Below, one piece after another: positions 1 to 13,145 of a stretch of 64,000 nt of DNA. Position 1 is the stretch's first letter. Every line of letters starts with the position of its first letter. Below the pieces are notes generated by a model. The model saw nothing but the letters and a program-made list of their open reading frames with translations. It did no database searches and had not been told where the DNA came from. Position numbers and translations under genes: made by a program. This DNA is from Monarcha castaneiventris obscurior (lineage: Eukaryota; Chordata; Aves; Passeriformes; Monarchidae). The DNA lies in assembly GCA_026261815.1 (NCBI GenBank), contig JAMPIT010000174.1:3286001-3350000 (forward strand). The letters run 5' to 3'.

Positions 1-2155
1 AGTTTTTCTTCCCTCTTCACAATGTAGGCTTTGTCCTTCCTAGGTACTTATGCAATTCCTTGTGTCCCAGGATCCTATATCCATTTTGGGATATAAGATT
101 TCAGAATATACCCATTAATTTGGCATGCTAAAATTTTATCAAGGGACAAGGTATTAGTTCAGTCTTTCTCAAGGTTATATGTTAACCCTTGCTTTCCCCT
201 TTTCTGCCAGCATCATGCTTAAAAATCTAAATCTAAATGAAAAATTTAAAATTATTTCTAGTGTGTTGTTTTCTGTTGCTGGATACATTGTTTTTATGCG
301 TAAGGGAGAAAGCTTATAACCACGCAGTATCTCATATATTTTGCATTTGTGCTAGTAGCACCTCCTTGTGTTCTAAAAGGGTGCCCTGATAAAGAAGATA
401 ATACTGTACATCTCAGTGGATTTTTTGTATGAATATGGTTAGACAATGTGAATATGCATACCCACTACAATTAAATCTCAAAAAATAAGGCTTTCTTTTA
501 GAATCTTCATAAACAGAAGCTCTAGTAAAAAAAAATTGTAAACATTTTCAGATGCTGTTTTAAGTTTAATTACAAGCGTGACCAGAACAATGTTATTAAC
601 GCAAATGCTATCTGTGCTTTACATATCTTGACCCTAAGAAATAATGGAGAGTTATCAACAGAATTAAAAAGTATTAAATAATATTATGTTATACTACATA
701 TCTTAAGGAAAAACAAGAAATCTCCAATGATAAAGTAATCCCATGTCACAAAACTCCTCTAGGAACACACACAAATATGCATATGTACATACACTTATTT
801 CAATACTGTACCAATTTTACCAAGTGAAGCAAAAACTAAAGTAAACAATAGTCAGTTGGCCATTGATGATCACTATTACAAGCTACAAAATTCTCCAAGC
901 AGCACAAATCCAGAATAATCCTGGGGTCTTGGCATTTGATACGAGTAATGCCAACCAACATCTTATTTTCTGAGACTGCAAAGGCACAATAGCCTACCTG
1001 AAATCTCTACTCTTTTTGTAAAGATTTTTTTTTTTTTAAATTTCTGTGCACCTACAACTTAATATCTTGATTTAATACGATGTCAAATAACCTGATTGGA
1101 AAATACTCACAGATATTTAGTCCGTATCTCGGGTAGAGACTGTTGTCTCCATGACACATGATATTCACTACAGAGAAATCTGTTTGGGTATTTGATTCCC
1201 TTTTCTTCTAAAGGTCAAAAAGTCATCTACATTTTTCTTTTAAAAACCTGCCTTTTGCTGTCTTATTTTCCAATATAACAGACCATGCACCATAAAGGCT
1301 TAAAGACATCTGATTAAACATCTGAACTTAACAGGGTAGACACTATCAGCTCTGTTGGACAATTTATCTGCAGAGTATCGCATAATATCTGATAAATGAA
1401 GAATGTGATATAAAGTTTTAAGATGTATAAATAGAGAGGGACTTCGGCTGCAAAGCTAGAAATTTATGCCACTGAAATGTCACTTCGACCTAGCTGAACT
1501 ACTAAAGCACAAGTTTCCAGCTGTGGTAGCATGCTGCTCCTGCTACATTGTTCACTTTTATGGTTAGAGGACATCAAAGCTGTAATTGAGAAGACACCTC
1601 GTCCTAATTTTAATGAGGAAGTCAGCAGATTGGATAAACGGAGTGTGGATATCAGATGAATGCACACACATACAGACTAGAAAATTATTGTGGTTAATAT
1701 ACTGTTTACATATCTTTAATTAAAATGCTATCTTTGCAAGACAAATGCTGCACATAATCCTGGGATTATGTGCTACTGATTCTTAGATTTGTTTCTTAAT
1801 CCATTTCCTTTATTTATTAAAGAAAAATGTTGATCTATTACTTTGTGACCTAGTAATGATTTATTTCAGTCAGATTTTTTTCCTTCTCTAGAATAATAAA
1901 AAATAAAAAACCCCTTCTTTTCTGTCTGAAAAAGGATAAGAGATGAATATAATATATTTTGCCAGATAATAAGCATTGTGATACTTTCTTATTATACATT
2001 TCCATAAGCAAAGAACTACAATAGAGTGTAGATGGTTCCATAAGAAGAGATGTGCAATTACTGGAAAACCTCTTTTGAAGTGTAAGCAACAGTTTATATC
2101 TTTAGTGATATATTGACTGTGTACTTATTCCTTTAACAGAATGATTGGCTGCATT

Positions 2156-2190
2156 AAAAAAAAAAAAAAAAAAAAAAAATATATATACAC
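2156..2190. repeat. A24 run with adjoining (TA)n/(CA)n
   Basis: Twenty-four consecutive A are followed directly by a short TA then CA dinucleotide run. It could be the tail of an old retroposed copy, but no recognisable retroposon body lies upstream, so simple-sequence expansion is the safer reading. Confidence 0.85.
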
Positions 2191-3599
2191 ACTTCTATTT
2201 GTGTGGGTAATAAGTGGTCTGAATTCCATAGCTTATGAAAGCAGACATAGCATATTGGTTAGGAAAATTTAGCTTGAAATGGCAATGCTACATGCATCTG
2301 GGCTAGCTTAATGTAAGATTGAAATTTCAATCTGTTCAATAAAATTCACATTCTGTGTTAAAGGTGAAAATTACTTGAATTGCAACCAACTTTCAATGTT
2401 ATATCAAAGAGCTCAATAAGGATATATTTTATCATAGATAAACACTAAATAACAAGGTGCACAAATGTATTCACCCTTGAGCTTTCAAATTTTCAGAGAT
2501 AATACAATTTTGACTGAATGATGTTTTTATAGCAAAGATCTGAACTTTACTATAAAAACTGAGGTTAAAAAAAATTAGTAAAAAGTACTATCTCTCCAAG
2601 CTAGGAAGAAAGTGTTTTGATTTCAGTAAACTTATCAGTTATATAATAAATATTTCAAATGAAAGAGTAAATGTTTGTGCTTTTAATCATTAGTACAAAA
2701 TATTTTTGAATGTAATGACATTAGGTTTTTTTGCTACTATAACTAATACATAGGTAAATTATTTTATTTTCCACCTTTAATAACAAACCTTATCTCATTA
2801 AAATGTCATTTCCTATTGAATTAGCACAGTAGTTTTTCTCTCTTTAGATTAAGTTCAGCAGATGTTATTGAGTTTATTCTATTTTTTATATAAGATGATG
2901 ACAATACAATTAGGATTTTTTTCAAAACTGTAATTGTAAAATTGACCTTATTAAAATTCCACTTCCTCCATAATTAAAAAAAACCTAATTACTTGTAGTA
3001 ATTGGACCAGAAATGACATTTTCAATTCATTAATATTCAACAAATTGTTTTTGAAGATGTTCTTGCATGGTTAGTAGTCAGTCTTCAGCATTTCTGTTCA
3101 TTTCTTATTTAAAAGTCATCTGGAATAATAGTTTGCATCTTAATAAGACAAGTTTCTATGAATTGATTTTATTTATAAGGTTTTTAATTGCTAATTAATG
3201 TGTGAAAATATCTGTCTCCTGTAATATTTGTAACACATGAAGTGAAAGGTGAATGTAGTAGAACAACAATTCGCACATTGCTGCATCGCTCTAAATAAGC
3301 ATGAAAGATACCATATTTCCCATCCACAAATTCTCACTATTCTTTCTAGAAATGTCAAAACCAAGTTTAATATGTCATGGTACTGTGCACTTGAATAAAG
3401 AAGTCAATTTATCTAACATCCCAAAGTAGAGGCAAATCAAAATAATGATGCATGAATGGTTTTATTAAACAGCAAAATACAACTGAGATCATTTAAAGGT
3501 GTACTACTGTTTATACTATCTGATGTAATGACATTTGAATTGATATCATATATGCACTCTAATTCTCTTTATATATTTTTTAATATAAGTATCTGTACT

Positions 3600-3860
3600 T
3601 ATAACCTTGAAGTGTAATTTCTCTGATGTCGCTGAAACAGTCAGAGCTCACACAGGGCTCAGTCACAGTTATGAAGAGATTTCCCTTCTGATAAGCGTGA
3701 TCCATGAGCTAGAGTGATCACTTTTAAGGGCAAGTGTCAAATTGCCAATAAAAACTGTCAGATGAAGTGAAATGTGAAGTAATTTTGAGTGACATGTCTG
3801 CATCAGAAGTTGAACTGAAATGATTGTGCACTTCCCTTTTGTCAGGCAGAGCCTTCATGT
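3600..3860. promoter_or_regulatory. candidate conserved non-coding element
   Basis: This block has mixed composition, no simple repeats and no coding frame. It carries motifs such as TGATAAG (GATA-like), a CCAATAAA-like word and ATTTGAA/TGACA words in close succession. It stands out from the AT-simple flanks and reads like a conserved regulatory element. That is an impression from composition only; without alignment to other birds it is weak. Confidence 0.18.
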
Positions 3861-6249
3861 GATTTTGGGGTTTACATTTCCATAAGTAGACATAAATTTT
3901 GAATAACCGTGCTTCTGTTTGTTAAACTTCAATATCATCAGATATTTAACCTGAATGTAAGGTGGGAAACTGTGTTTCAGGAATTTTGGGAGCTTCCAAA
4001 GTTAGGTTGCATCTGAGAAAAGAGGTTGAGGATGACAATATTGCAGTGAAAGCGATTTTAAAAAAGCATCCTTCAGAATCAACTCCAAACCTCTTTTTTT
4101 TTTCCCCCGCCCCCAAGGGAGCTTTCTTTACTCTTAGAATCCTTTTGTCAGGGTTTTTCACTTCCAGATTAAAAAAATAAAATAGATTAACTTACTAGAT
4201 AAAAGAAAAATAAAAGTTTTTTAATCTGTGGGAACCAATGTTTTATGGAACCTACTACTTTAATTAAAACCTCACCAACAGCTAAATTTCTGAGTCATTT
4301 CTCGTTTAGCCTGTAGTCTCATAGATACTGAGGCAAAACAAAGTTGATAGCACTCAGGACTAATCATCAGATGTTCTGTTATTGAAAGGGACATTTAGGG
4401 CTTGGCTACTCTAGGTTCTTACCTTTAAAATAGTGTGTTGATGTCCAGAGTACATACACACCTTGCTAGCAGCATCTGAATCATTCTTCAAAACTCCTGT
4501 ACTTTCCAGAAGGAATGTCGTAGTTCCTGCACTCTCAAATCCAGTCTCACAGAAACACTTTGAGTTTGCAGCTAATTAAGTTCTCAGTTTAGAAAGTTTA
4601 TACAGCAGGTTTAACTTTTAGTTTATAGAGAGTTGAAAAGCATCAATTCAAAACAAAAAAAGTACTGCCAAATCAATTTTTTTTCCTGAATCTGCTGTTT
4701 CATTGCAGTTTCTGCAAAGAGGGACGCAAGAGATTCATGTCTGCTAATCAGGGGCAGTAGTTCCACCAGAATATCAGAGAATGAGATGTAAACATCACCC
4801 TTCCACCTTTGAGATGAACATTCTTTGGAACAGAAAGTGTCTGTTCATGCAACCAGTGTCCCCATGTTCAGGTAGGGGTTCATATTCAATTACTGCTACT
4901 GAAGTTTTCACTACTTGGCACTCACAGTTTGAAAGAGAAAGAAACACCCAGGTAGGCACTAGACATGAACATGATTTGTCTCCTTAAATATGATTTCCTA
5001 ACTGTACTTAACATTCACAGTAGTTCAAAAGAACTGTTAAGTAAACAGATGTCATGACTGTATTTCAATGGTTTCTTTTGTTGGTAATAAGCTGAAAATT
5101 TATTGTTTCTCATACTTCTGGTATTTGCAGAAGTCTCGCTTCTTTGGAAGCATATCAATACAGTCAGTTTAATCTGCTTTAGTGAGGGAAATATAATGGG
5201 ACTATTTATTAGAATATTCAAATTTATTTGTAGGCAGGTAAGGAAAAATAGGAAAAGAAAACACAAAAGAAAAGGATGGCTTCCTTAGGTCTACAGTCCT
5301 ATAATGGGTCTAAAATGCTAATTCTGGCATGCAACAAGAAAATTATTTCTACTGCAGTTTTGAAATAATAATGATTTTTCTCACACAGTTAATTTCCACA
5401 CCAATCAGTTACATTACTCATTCTGTAGTTTATGTATAAGGTGTATAGTTAAAATTTGAACTGCATGCCATTTGAATAACCCACTGATGTAGCTGGTATA
5501 TATTGCCTGCACCACTTTTGATGCTTAAAGAAAAATAAATTGGTCTGCTGTGGCCTTCATACTCAATCAGGAAGAAGTGGTTAGGTGTCATAGGCTTCCT
5601 ACTCTAATATTTGTATGACATTCAGAAGAACCACATTTAAAACAGGAACATAAGATGGGCAATTTGGAAAAGAAGTCTTCTGATAATAATATAAAATCAT
5701 CTGGGAAAAAAATCCCAAGTAGATGCTATGTCCTAGAAGCACTATTTTGTGCAATGAGTATTAACATTTTGGAACTGTGAAAATTATGCTCTACCTCCCT
5801 TTTTCCAAAGAGATAAACTGGTGGGCTAATTTTTTTGAGGGTTTTGAAGGCATATTAAGAAGTCATAGTTCATAATTTTTATGAAATAATCTGCTATTTT
5901 TATTGATTCTATTGAAATCAGATGTTGCTCAATTTTCTGTTTGTATTAAAATTTGTAAATATAATATTTACTACAAAGGGCTTGCATGACTTCCAAACCC
6001 TGTTACTTTAAACTGCCTGAGGACCTTACCATGTTTACAAAGGTTTAAAATAAATTATTAATAATAATAGCTGTAAAATTAATGGTATGTCTGAAGGAGC
6101 CAGAATAGAAGTTACCCTGAGCAGACCATGTGCTAAGCAAGAATCCAATTGCCCTTCATGACTGAAGATGTGCAGCTCACTGGGCAGAGCTCAGAACTGT
6201 TGCACTGCCTTTTTGTCATTGTCCTCACCGGTGCTTCCTTTTGTGTGAC

Positions 6250-6940
6250 TGTCATGACCCATTGCTAGGGGCCATGATCTTTGTTAAAAATTCTTGTCAA
6301 GCTAAACAAAGACACTAGACCATGTGTCAGGGAACTTGTGGATTTATTGTACAGTTGCCATAACTCTGGCAACCAGCCCACTGTTTAGACTCAAAAGGTG
6401 TTGGCTAACAAGCCCTTAAATTCTTATGGTACACTTTTACAAGTGGAAGTTAACAAGCCCTAGTTTTGGTACAGCAAATTTCAATAAGCTCCCAACTCCT
6501 CACAAGAAACATCTCAAAGGTGCTGGCTACCAAGACACAAAACATTTCCACAAGATCCCCACTCCCATGACAAAGTTCAGCATGGAGTTCAGGGTACAAT
6601 ATGGTAGCTGTGCTTTGTCCAGGCAAAGCAAGGAGGGAGACAAAAGCAGTAAAGGGACAGGGAGAAAAAAGAATATCACCAGTCCTTAGATCCCTTTTTT
6701 GCCCTGTTGCATGGATGGAGCAGAGGTGGGGTAAATATTGAGAGCAAAAGAGACGAAAAATGTGAGGGAGCGTGATTTGTTTCCTTTTGTAGTGAATCTG
6801 GTGCATGGCTCCTATATAAACTACATTTTTTTGCCCTGTTCTGTTCATGCACGCACACAGGAGGTGAGTTGAGTGGGTGCTGAGCACGAGTTTCAAGGTG
6901 GAGCTGGAAGTTGGCTCAGACCAATTGTCTCACCTTCACA
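6250..6940. mobile_element. possible LTR-like interspersed element, family not assigned
   Basis: The block starts with TGTCATGACCC and has higher GC and less simple sequence than its flanks. On the minus strand it has a TATA-like TATATA near 6813-6820 and an AATAAA complement (TTTATT) near 6335-6345. It includes a 148-codon minus-strand open frame (6450-6896) with no recognisable domain. These traits resemble a retroviral LTR or other medium-repeat element, and parts of the text feel familiar from bird genomes, but no target duplication was found at the assumed ends and I cannot name the family. Both ends are estimates. Confidence 0.35.
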
Positions 6941-9900
6941 GGACCCTCTCTTTTGATCATATCTTTCTCTTCATAACACTTAGAATGTTTGAGACAAAAT
7001 GCGCTTACACCTGGTCCTCCACAATGACATTATTCTTTGAATCCCTTTCAAAGGACTTCGTAAGTGGGCCTAGTCCATTAGCATAGTTTTATTCCCACTT
7101 GTCTTTCTTAATTCATTTTTTCAGGTGTCAAATGCAGTCACAAGCAGATTTTATTTTGGTCAGTAGATTTATTTTACAGTGCAGAGTAGTTGCAGTGCTA
7201 CCTTCTTATCTATTTTGTCATGTGTTATTTACTCTTTCCACACAGCATTTTAATTGTGTAACACCTGGCCCCAACTCCACTTAGATTTTTTCAGTAATGC
7301 AAGATAATCCCTTTGCTGCTTCTTGTGGATGTTTCCATTAGCAAAGATTACTGACTGTAAACTTCCAGCAGGCAGCACCACACAGCTTGTACAGTGGTGG
7401 TCTCTCTCCACACAGATTTGGAAACAGAGCATGCACCCCTCTATGCTTATATCTACTACTCTGCCAGGATGAGAGTATCTTTTATGAACCCACCCTTTGT
7501 GTTGACAGCTGATCTTCAGAACCAGCAGGTGGTCCAGCAAGATTGTCTGAAATAAAACCTCAAATCACCATAGCAAATATTTTCCATTACTTGTAGGAAG
7601 CTGACCTGCTTCTCAAAGTCAGGGAAGTTAAGTACAGCATACATTTGATTGAAACAGTTACAGCACATATAGTGGTTTTCTTCATTACAGTATAATTAAA
7701 ATTTATTGGATAAATTTATATTTTTCAGGTCTTGAATTATCCAAGTTATTTGCCCATTTCTGTTAAATTTTCCCCCAAAGTTCACTCTAACTGCCCGTGG
7801 TACAGTCGTATGAAGTGCACAAACATACCTACTTTAATAGCTTCCTGCAATAAGGAGGTCAATGGAAATAGCACACAGTGACCCATAATTGAATGCAAGA
7901 GATTTACTGAAACTGATTAAACTTTCAGAGTCACGCACAGGCAGCTACGCTCATACATCTCAACCAGGCTGTAAGTGCACGTTTTCCCTCATACTGACTT
8001 GCAGATTTAAGAGTCATGTCCTAGGTCAAAGAATATACTCATGATAGAGGAACCTGAAAGTGCCTGGATGAATAATAATAATTACAATTAATAAAATGCT
8101 TTGCACAAAGGATAGCTGATGGCATTGCCAATCTTTCAAAATATGTTGTGCTTGATAACAATTGCTTAGGTCTGCAAATCTTCTCTTCTTCATAATTTAA
8201 AATAGTAGTTTAACTTAATTTAAAATGCGAAGTCAAACAAAAAGCATGAAGACAGATCCCAGACTCTAGCAAGCCATTATACCTTGACTTTACCACTTAG
8301 TAGGGAGCCCAATTACTGCACTACCCTTTCAGCTTTTATATAAATACACAAATGAACGAGAAAAGAAAATTTGAGTTTCTTTTAGGTATCTAAAATTATG
8401 ATGTCTACATGAAGTAGGGCTTTTTTTGTAGTTCTTTTACTTGTTAATTGAAGAAAATTAGCATAATTCATCACTCTGATTATCTGACCAGTTTGTAATA
8501 TCTGCTTCAGGGTAAAATGAGTCATTCTTGAAACTTTATTTTCTGAATCTTCTGCTTGTAGTGGGACCCTAAGGCAAGAAGGTTAGATGCAGATATCCAA
8601 ACTTAAACGAACTTAATTTGCCCATAACAATCTCCCTCAGCTTATCAGATAAGTCATCTAGATACTCCATTCTTGTCCAATATGTAGAGAAAGCTGGACT
8701 CAAAGCAGCTGCACTTCAAGTCTCTTCCCTTCTTTTTCTGTTCTTACACTTGGACAGTCATAAACTTTTCTTTAGTTCATTCTTTGTCTTTATTTCCCCT
8801 CTGCAGTGTCCAACAGGGAAGCCTTGAAGATATAAACAGCTTCTCAGTTTAAAAGGTAAAAAAATATTACTTTCATTATGCTACACTTCCATTAGACTAT
8901 CTCTTAACCAATATAAGGTAAAAGGCTTATAAGTAATCTAAATCTAAATATTTTTGCATTCATACAATATACTATAAATTTTATGTTAATATAAATATTA
9001 TTCTGTCTCTACACTTTAAGTAAATATTCTGAATAAGATTTCTTTCTGTAACAGACCCAAATTATGTCTTATTTCAAAATATCTCATAAGAAAATAATTA
9101 TGCAAAGAGGATACATAGATGTTCAGAGACATTTGTATAATCATTTATATTAATTTTTTCTATGCTTTGTGACTTCCTATGGACTTGCAGTTTATCTTTG
9201 AATTTATGTCTAACTAAATGAGCACAGTAAATGAAATTCTTCTATACATACATGAAACAGAATAACTTTCTCTGTTGACCACATGAACAAAATTGCCTTC
9301 AGATCTGAGTAATCTGAGAGATTAGTAGTTTATTAGGTAATCCTTATTTCTAATCCATAAAACTACATTTCTGAATTGTGGTGTATCTTCCGATTGCATG
9401 CATATTTTATCACAAAGAAAGTTCACATAGATAAGCAATAATAACAATTGAAATGAAACTACTCATCAGAAGCAATAGAAACTGATTGGTGGGTTGTTTA
9501 TAAACTGACTTTTTCTCCTGTTAAAAAGAAAAAAAAATAAAAATAAATTACACTGCATATAAAGGGTCTGCTTGAAGTATCTTTACATGCATACATGTAT
9601 AGATACGCATGCATACACTTACAAAATATATTTTTTTGGTATGGTAAGTGAATACCTATGCCTATATATACTATGTTACATAGTATAGTATAAATATATA
9701 TAAAAGTGTATATATATATATAAATATATTCACTTATATTTTATTACATTTATTTAATCAAATCAAATGTATATTATATTGACATCGATATTTAGCAGTC
9801 ACATATGTTTGCCCTATTCGTGTTGAAAAGTCATTATACTCTCACAGAACTTATGGTAGGTCTCCTGTTAGTAATGCATTGTGCATCTAATACGTGATAT

Positions 9901-10574
9901 TGTTTTATTTATGAACTTCAAAATATCCCGTGCTTACTTTTTGCTTAACGTTACTGAGATAACCAGTACACACATTAGGAAAGAGAATTGTGAAACTTTC
10001 CAATCCCTTTTTAATTGGGATTTTGAAGTGCCAACACACTTTACTGAGTTACACTTAGAGTAGAATATAGAATAAATAGAAGAGAACTTGTGCCCTAGCT
10101 ACAGAGTGGCAAAAGAAGGTGTTGCTACCATTCTGTGCTTTAGTGAAGGCATCAGAATGAGTTGTCAGTAACTGCAGATGTTCTGAGATCTTCCAGCACC
10201 TTCATGCCTTCATGGACAATCAGTGAACTCTAAGGTTAACATATAAATTGTCATTGCTGGGTTTTTCATATAGCTCAAAGCAATAGCTACAGCTTTAGGA
10301 ACATTAAAATACCAGTATCACCACTATTACTTGATACTTATAGGTTCAGAACTTTTTTTCAAGCAACATTTATAAGAGGCTCCTTTTTTTAAAAATTTTG
10401 AACCTCTGGTCTCAGCTTCAAAGGGGTGCTGTATTGTGTAAGTTGTGTCAGAACCAGAATAATAGGGCAATTATTATTATACAGAATAAAATCATCCACT
10501 TTTTTCTTTTCCTGGTAAGTGGCATATGGCACTTTCAATGATAGCTTATTTTTCACTCTCATCTGTCCTCCTTA
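6941..10574. other. AT-rich DNA, nothing recognised
   Basis: Only short chance reading frames are present. About 9590-9745 is a TA/CATA-rich simple region including a (TA)n run near 9710-9725. No repeat family or exon was recognised. Confidence 0.6.
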
Positions 10575-10671
10575 TGCTTTTCCTCTTCCAAGTCTCTGTC
10601 CCCATGCCACTGGCAGGGAGTGAGCAAGAGGCTGAGTGGTACTTAGTTGCCAGCTGATGTTAAACCATGAC
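10575..10671 (+). mobile_element. ERVL-type LTR, 3'-end fragment
   Basis: The run GAGTGAGCAAGAGGCTGAG, then TGGTACTTAGTTGCCAGCTG and TTAAACCATGA, matches the reverse complement of the first ~60 bases of the LTR at 35051-35643 (whose plus strand reads TTTAAGCCCAGCCAGCAACC then GCACCACACAGCC). The piece is therefore the sense-strand 3' terminus of the same LTR family in plus orientation. The rest of the LTR is not recognisable to the left, so it is a truncated or heavily decayed copy. Confidence 0.7.
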
Positions 10672-12035
10672 GCTCTGATAACCCTTTCAGTAACAGCTTT
10701 TTCTTTATTCTGACCTGAGCCTCCAATTGCCAATTAAAGGCAGACCCAAAGCTTGAAATACATGTAGTTAGTTTTGATTCAAATGGATATCATATTGAAA
10801 TCTTTGAGTCAAGTGTACTGTGATTTTTATAAAAAATTAGGAGCAGGACTTTTGAGGATCTTGTTTCATACTCTAATTTAATCCTATTACCCATGCAACA
10901 ATACAAGACAAAGCAGTACTGGGAAAAAGGAATTCAAGTGTTTGATCCTTAAAACAGTGGTCTAAATCCTGGTTTATAGGGAGAGTTTTATAATTTCTAC
11001 CTGTCTTTAGTCTAACCTCTTGATCTCCTTTTATACAGAGTCCAAGGCTGTGTTTCATGGCAATTTAGTTCTGAACCACTTCCTAGAGGAATCTATCTGA
11101 GTAGAAACAGGCTGCAGAGTGATTACATACTACAGGGCATTGGCTTTAGAGAAATTAGAGACTAAAAGTGCCCTTGTGAATATTTTTCAACTGTTCACTT
11201 CTTTCCAAAATTTGAAAATAGACAATGACTTTTAAGCTCTGAATCAAAACATTTGTATAAATATGTAAAACATGGTGTGTTTTCACACTACTGATTTTTC
11301 CAATGTTAATTTTAATACTTTCACTTGTAATGAATGGCTTCATACATGTTAAGTAGCCTCACTAAAATGCAAGAACAGCACTGGAGTAGCAGGACCTGTT
11401 GTTGTCCAAAATTCAGTTTCTAAAACTTGAAGACCTTCATGGTTTTTCACAGAAAACTTGAGCAAAGAAACACATTAAAATTAGAATAATTTTTATTTTC
11501 ATAAGAAAATATATTAATTCTTTGCTCTTCCCCCCCTCTGCAGTCAGATCACTTACAGAAAAAAAAAAATCTATTTTTCCTCAGGACTTTAAGCCTTATT
11601 CTCCATCTGAAGATAAAATCCTCTATTTGAAGAATTGTAATAATATCCCCTATTAATAACTGTGATGTCACAAACTCACGATTATAATTTTCAAGTGGGA
11701 GACAAAGAGAAACAGTGGATCAGCTGCAAAGGAGCAAAGATCCTATATTCTTGTAAAAGTTCTTAGAAACAAAGTAAAATGGTAACAAATGAGAAGTTTC
11801 AAAAATACATAGTCAAAGTTTGTCAAAACATTTCATGAAACATGTTATATATCTTATTAAAGAAGGTAACAAGCTTTTTAAGAATGGTGAATTATATTTT
11901 GGTTCCTTATGTTCCTATAGAATGGATAGCAAAGAATGGTATTGTGCAAGAATTCTGAAAGACTAAAACAAATATTTTCCTAAAGATGAGAGACACTTTC
12001 TTTTGAATGCCCTTTGGAATACAGTAATCTCTTTT

Positions 12036-12058
12036 TACTGGACTAAATTAGTCCAGTA
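12036..12058. repeat. short inverted repeat (10-bp arms, 3-nt loop)
   Basis: TACTGGACTA at 12036-12045 is followed after AAT by its exact reverse complement TAGTCCAGTA at 12049-12058. There is no T-run or other sign of a functional terminator, and no known function. Confidence 0.85.
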
Positions 12059-13119
12059 GGAGAATATTATATATGCTCACTACATACTGAATAAGAGCCA
12101 TGGATAGACCCTATTTTGTTGGGCCTTGTATAAACTTAGGTCTTCTTGGGACTTCATACCTGTTATGAATAAGTGGTTTTGACGCTGTGGTTTTTTACTA
12201 GAAATGTCAAAGATCATATTTACTGGGTTATATAAACACAGAAACAATTCTTTGTATGCATGCGGCACTATGCTCAAAGTGTTTCATTTTATATTACTTA
12301 CAAGTTTCAAGCCAATCTTTCCACACAGTACAGTTCTAATCCTGTAGCCATCTCTTTTTCACGATGCAGTTGTGTCCTTTACTTGGGTAATAGGCAAATG
12401 GAGTGTCCTGCTGTCTTAAAAAAAGGCCCAATCTTTGATTAACAAGAAATTTTTTACAGCCACATAACATGATGCATATATATTTAGCCTCTAAGTGTCA
12501 GGGTTAAAAAATTGCTTGCTATGCTACATTTTGTACACACTTCTCTTCATTTAGTTTACTGAAAGTCAGAAATAATCCTCAACAGAGATTTACAGTGTTT
12601 GCTATATAAAGGAAGGCATAACATAAGGATAATGTTGGTTGTCCTTGCTACAGGCTCTTTGTTCACATGGAAGGCATGTATTAGCACTTCCAGTCTTTCA
12701 CCATATCCCACATGCTTCAATATCAGGCAGTTATTACTCATTTTCTTAAAGTTTGAAGTTGTAAGGGGAAAATAATATTTAAAAAAGAAGTAATTTGCGA
12801 ACATGGGATATTCAAATTTATTACTATAGTAGGTCATCCATTTCATGGGTTAGTGTTTAAACCACAGTGCAGTTACATGACAGGTAGCTGTTTCACTGTT
12901 TTGAGAAAAATTAATGCTGCTCTTTTGTTAGCAAAACAGAATGATGATCAGAACATGAGAGTTCTGATCTTACTTAGACTTCAGATCTATTTGAATCAAC
13001 CAGCACTTACCAGCTAATATAGCTCCCTCTTTACCTGGACCCTCTGCCTTATGTTACTTCTAGTCTTTATCAAGCCTTTCCTGAAGTGGTTTTAACATAT
13101 AAAAGAGCCAGCAACATAG

Positions 13120-13145
13120 AGATATATTTGTATACAAATATATCT
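13120..13145. repeat. perfect 26-bp AT-rich palindrome
   Basis: The sequence from AGATATATTTG to its mirror CAAATATATCT, centred on GTATAC, equals its own reverse complement over all 26 bases. Pairing stops at both outer bases (G and T). It has no loop, so it would form a cruciform rather than a hairpin RNA. Confidence 0.9.

Larger units (their letters stand above)
1..6249. other. AT-rich single-copy DNA, no gene recognised
   Basis: No open reading frame here looks like a real exon: all are short, start anywhere and show no known domain. The stretch contains an A24 run followed by TA/CA dinucleotides (2156-2190) and several areas dense in ATTA/TAATTA words (about 2560-3200). One part, about 3600-3860, is less simple in composition and is listed separately as a possible conserved element. 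Nothing else could be identified. Confidence 0.6.

Noticed and set aside
2156..2190. Poly-A as the tail of a processed pseudogene
   Set aside because: No gene-like sequence or target duplication was seen upstream.
3962..4180. Frame starting MGNCVSG, which resembles an N-myristoylation signal
   Set aside because: The rest of the frame is low complexity without a domain, and an antisense frame of the same size is open; chance resemblance.
6450..6896. 148-codon minus-strand frame as a possible gene
   Set aside because: Low-complexity residue use without a domain, inside a block that looks like a repeat; antisense and sense frames overlap.
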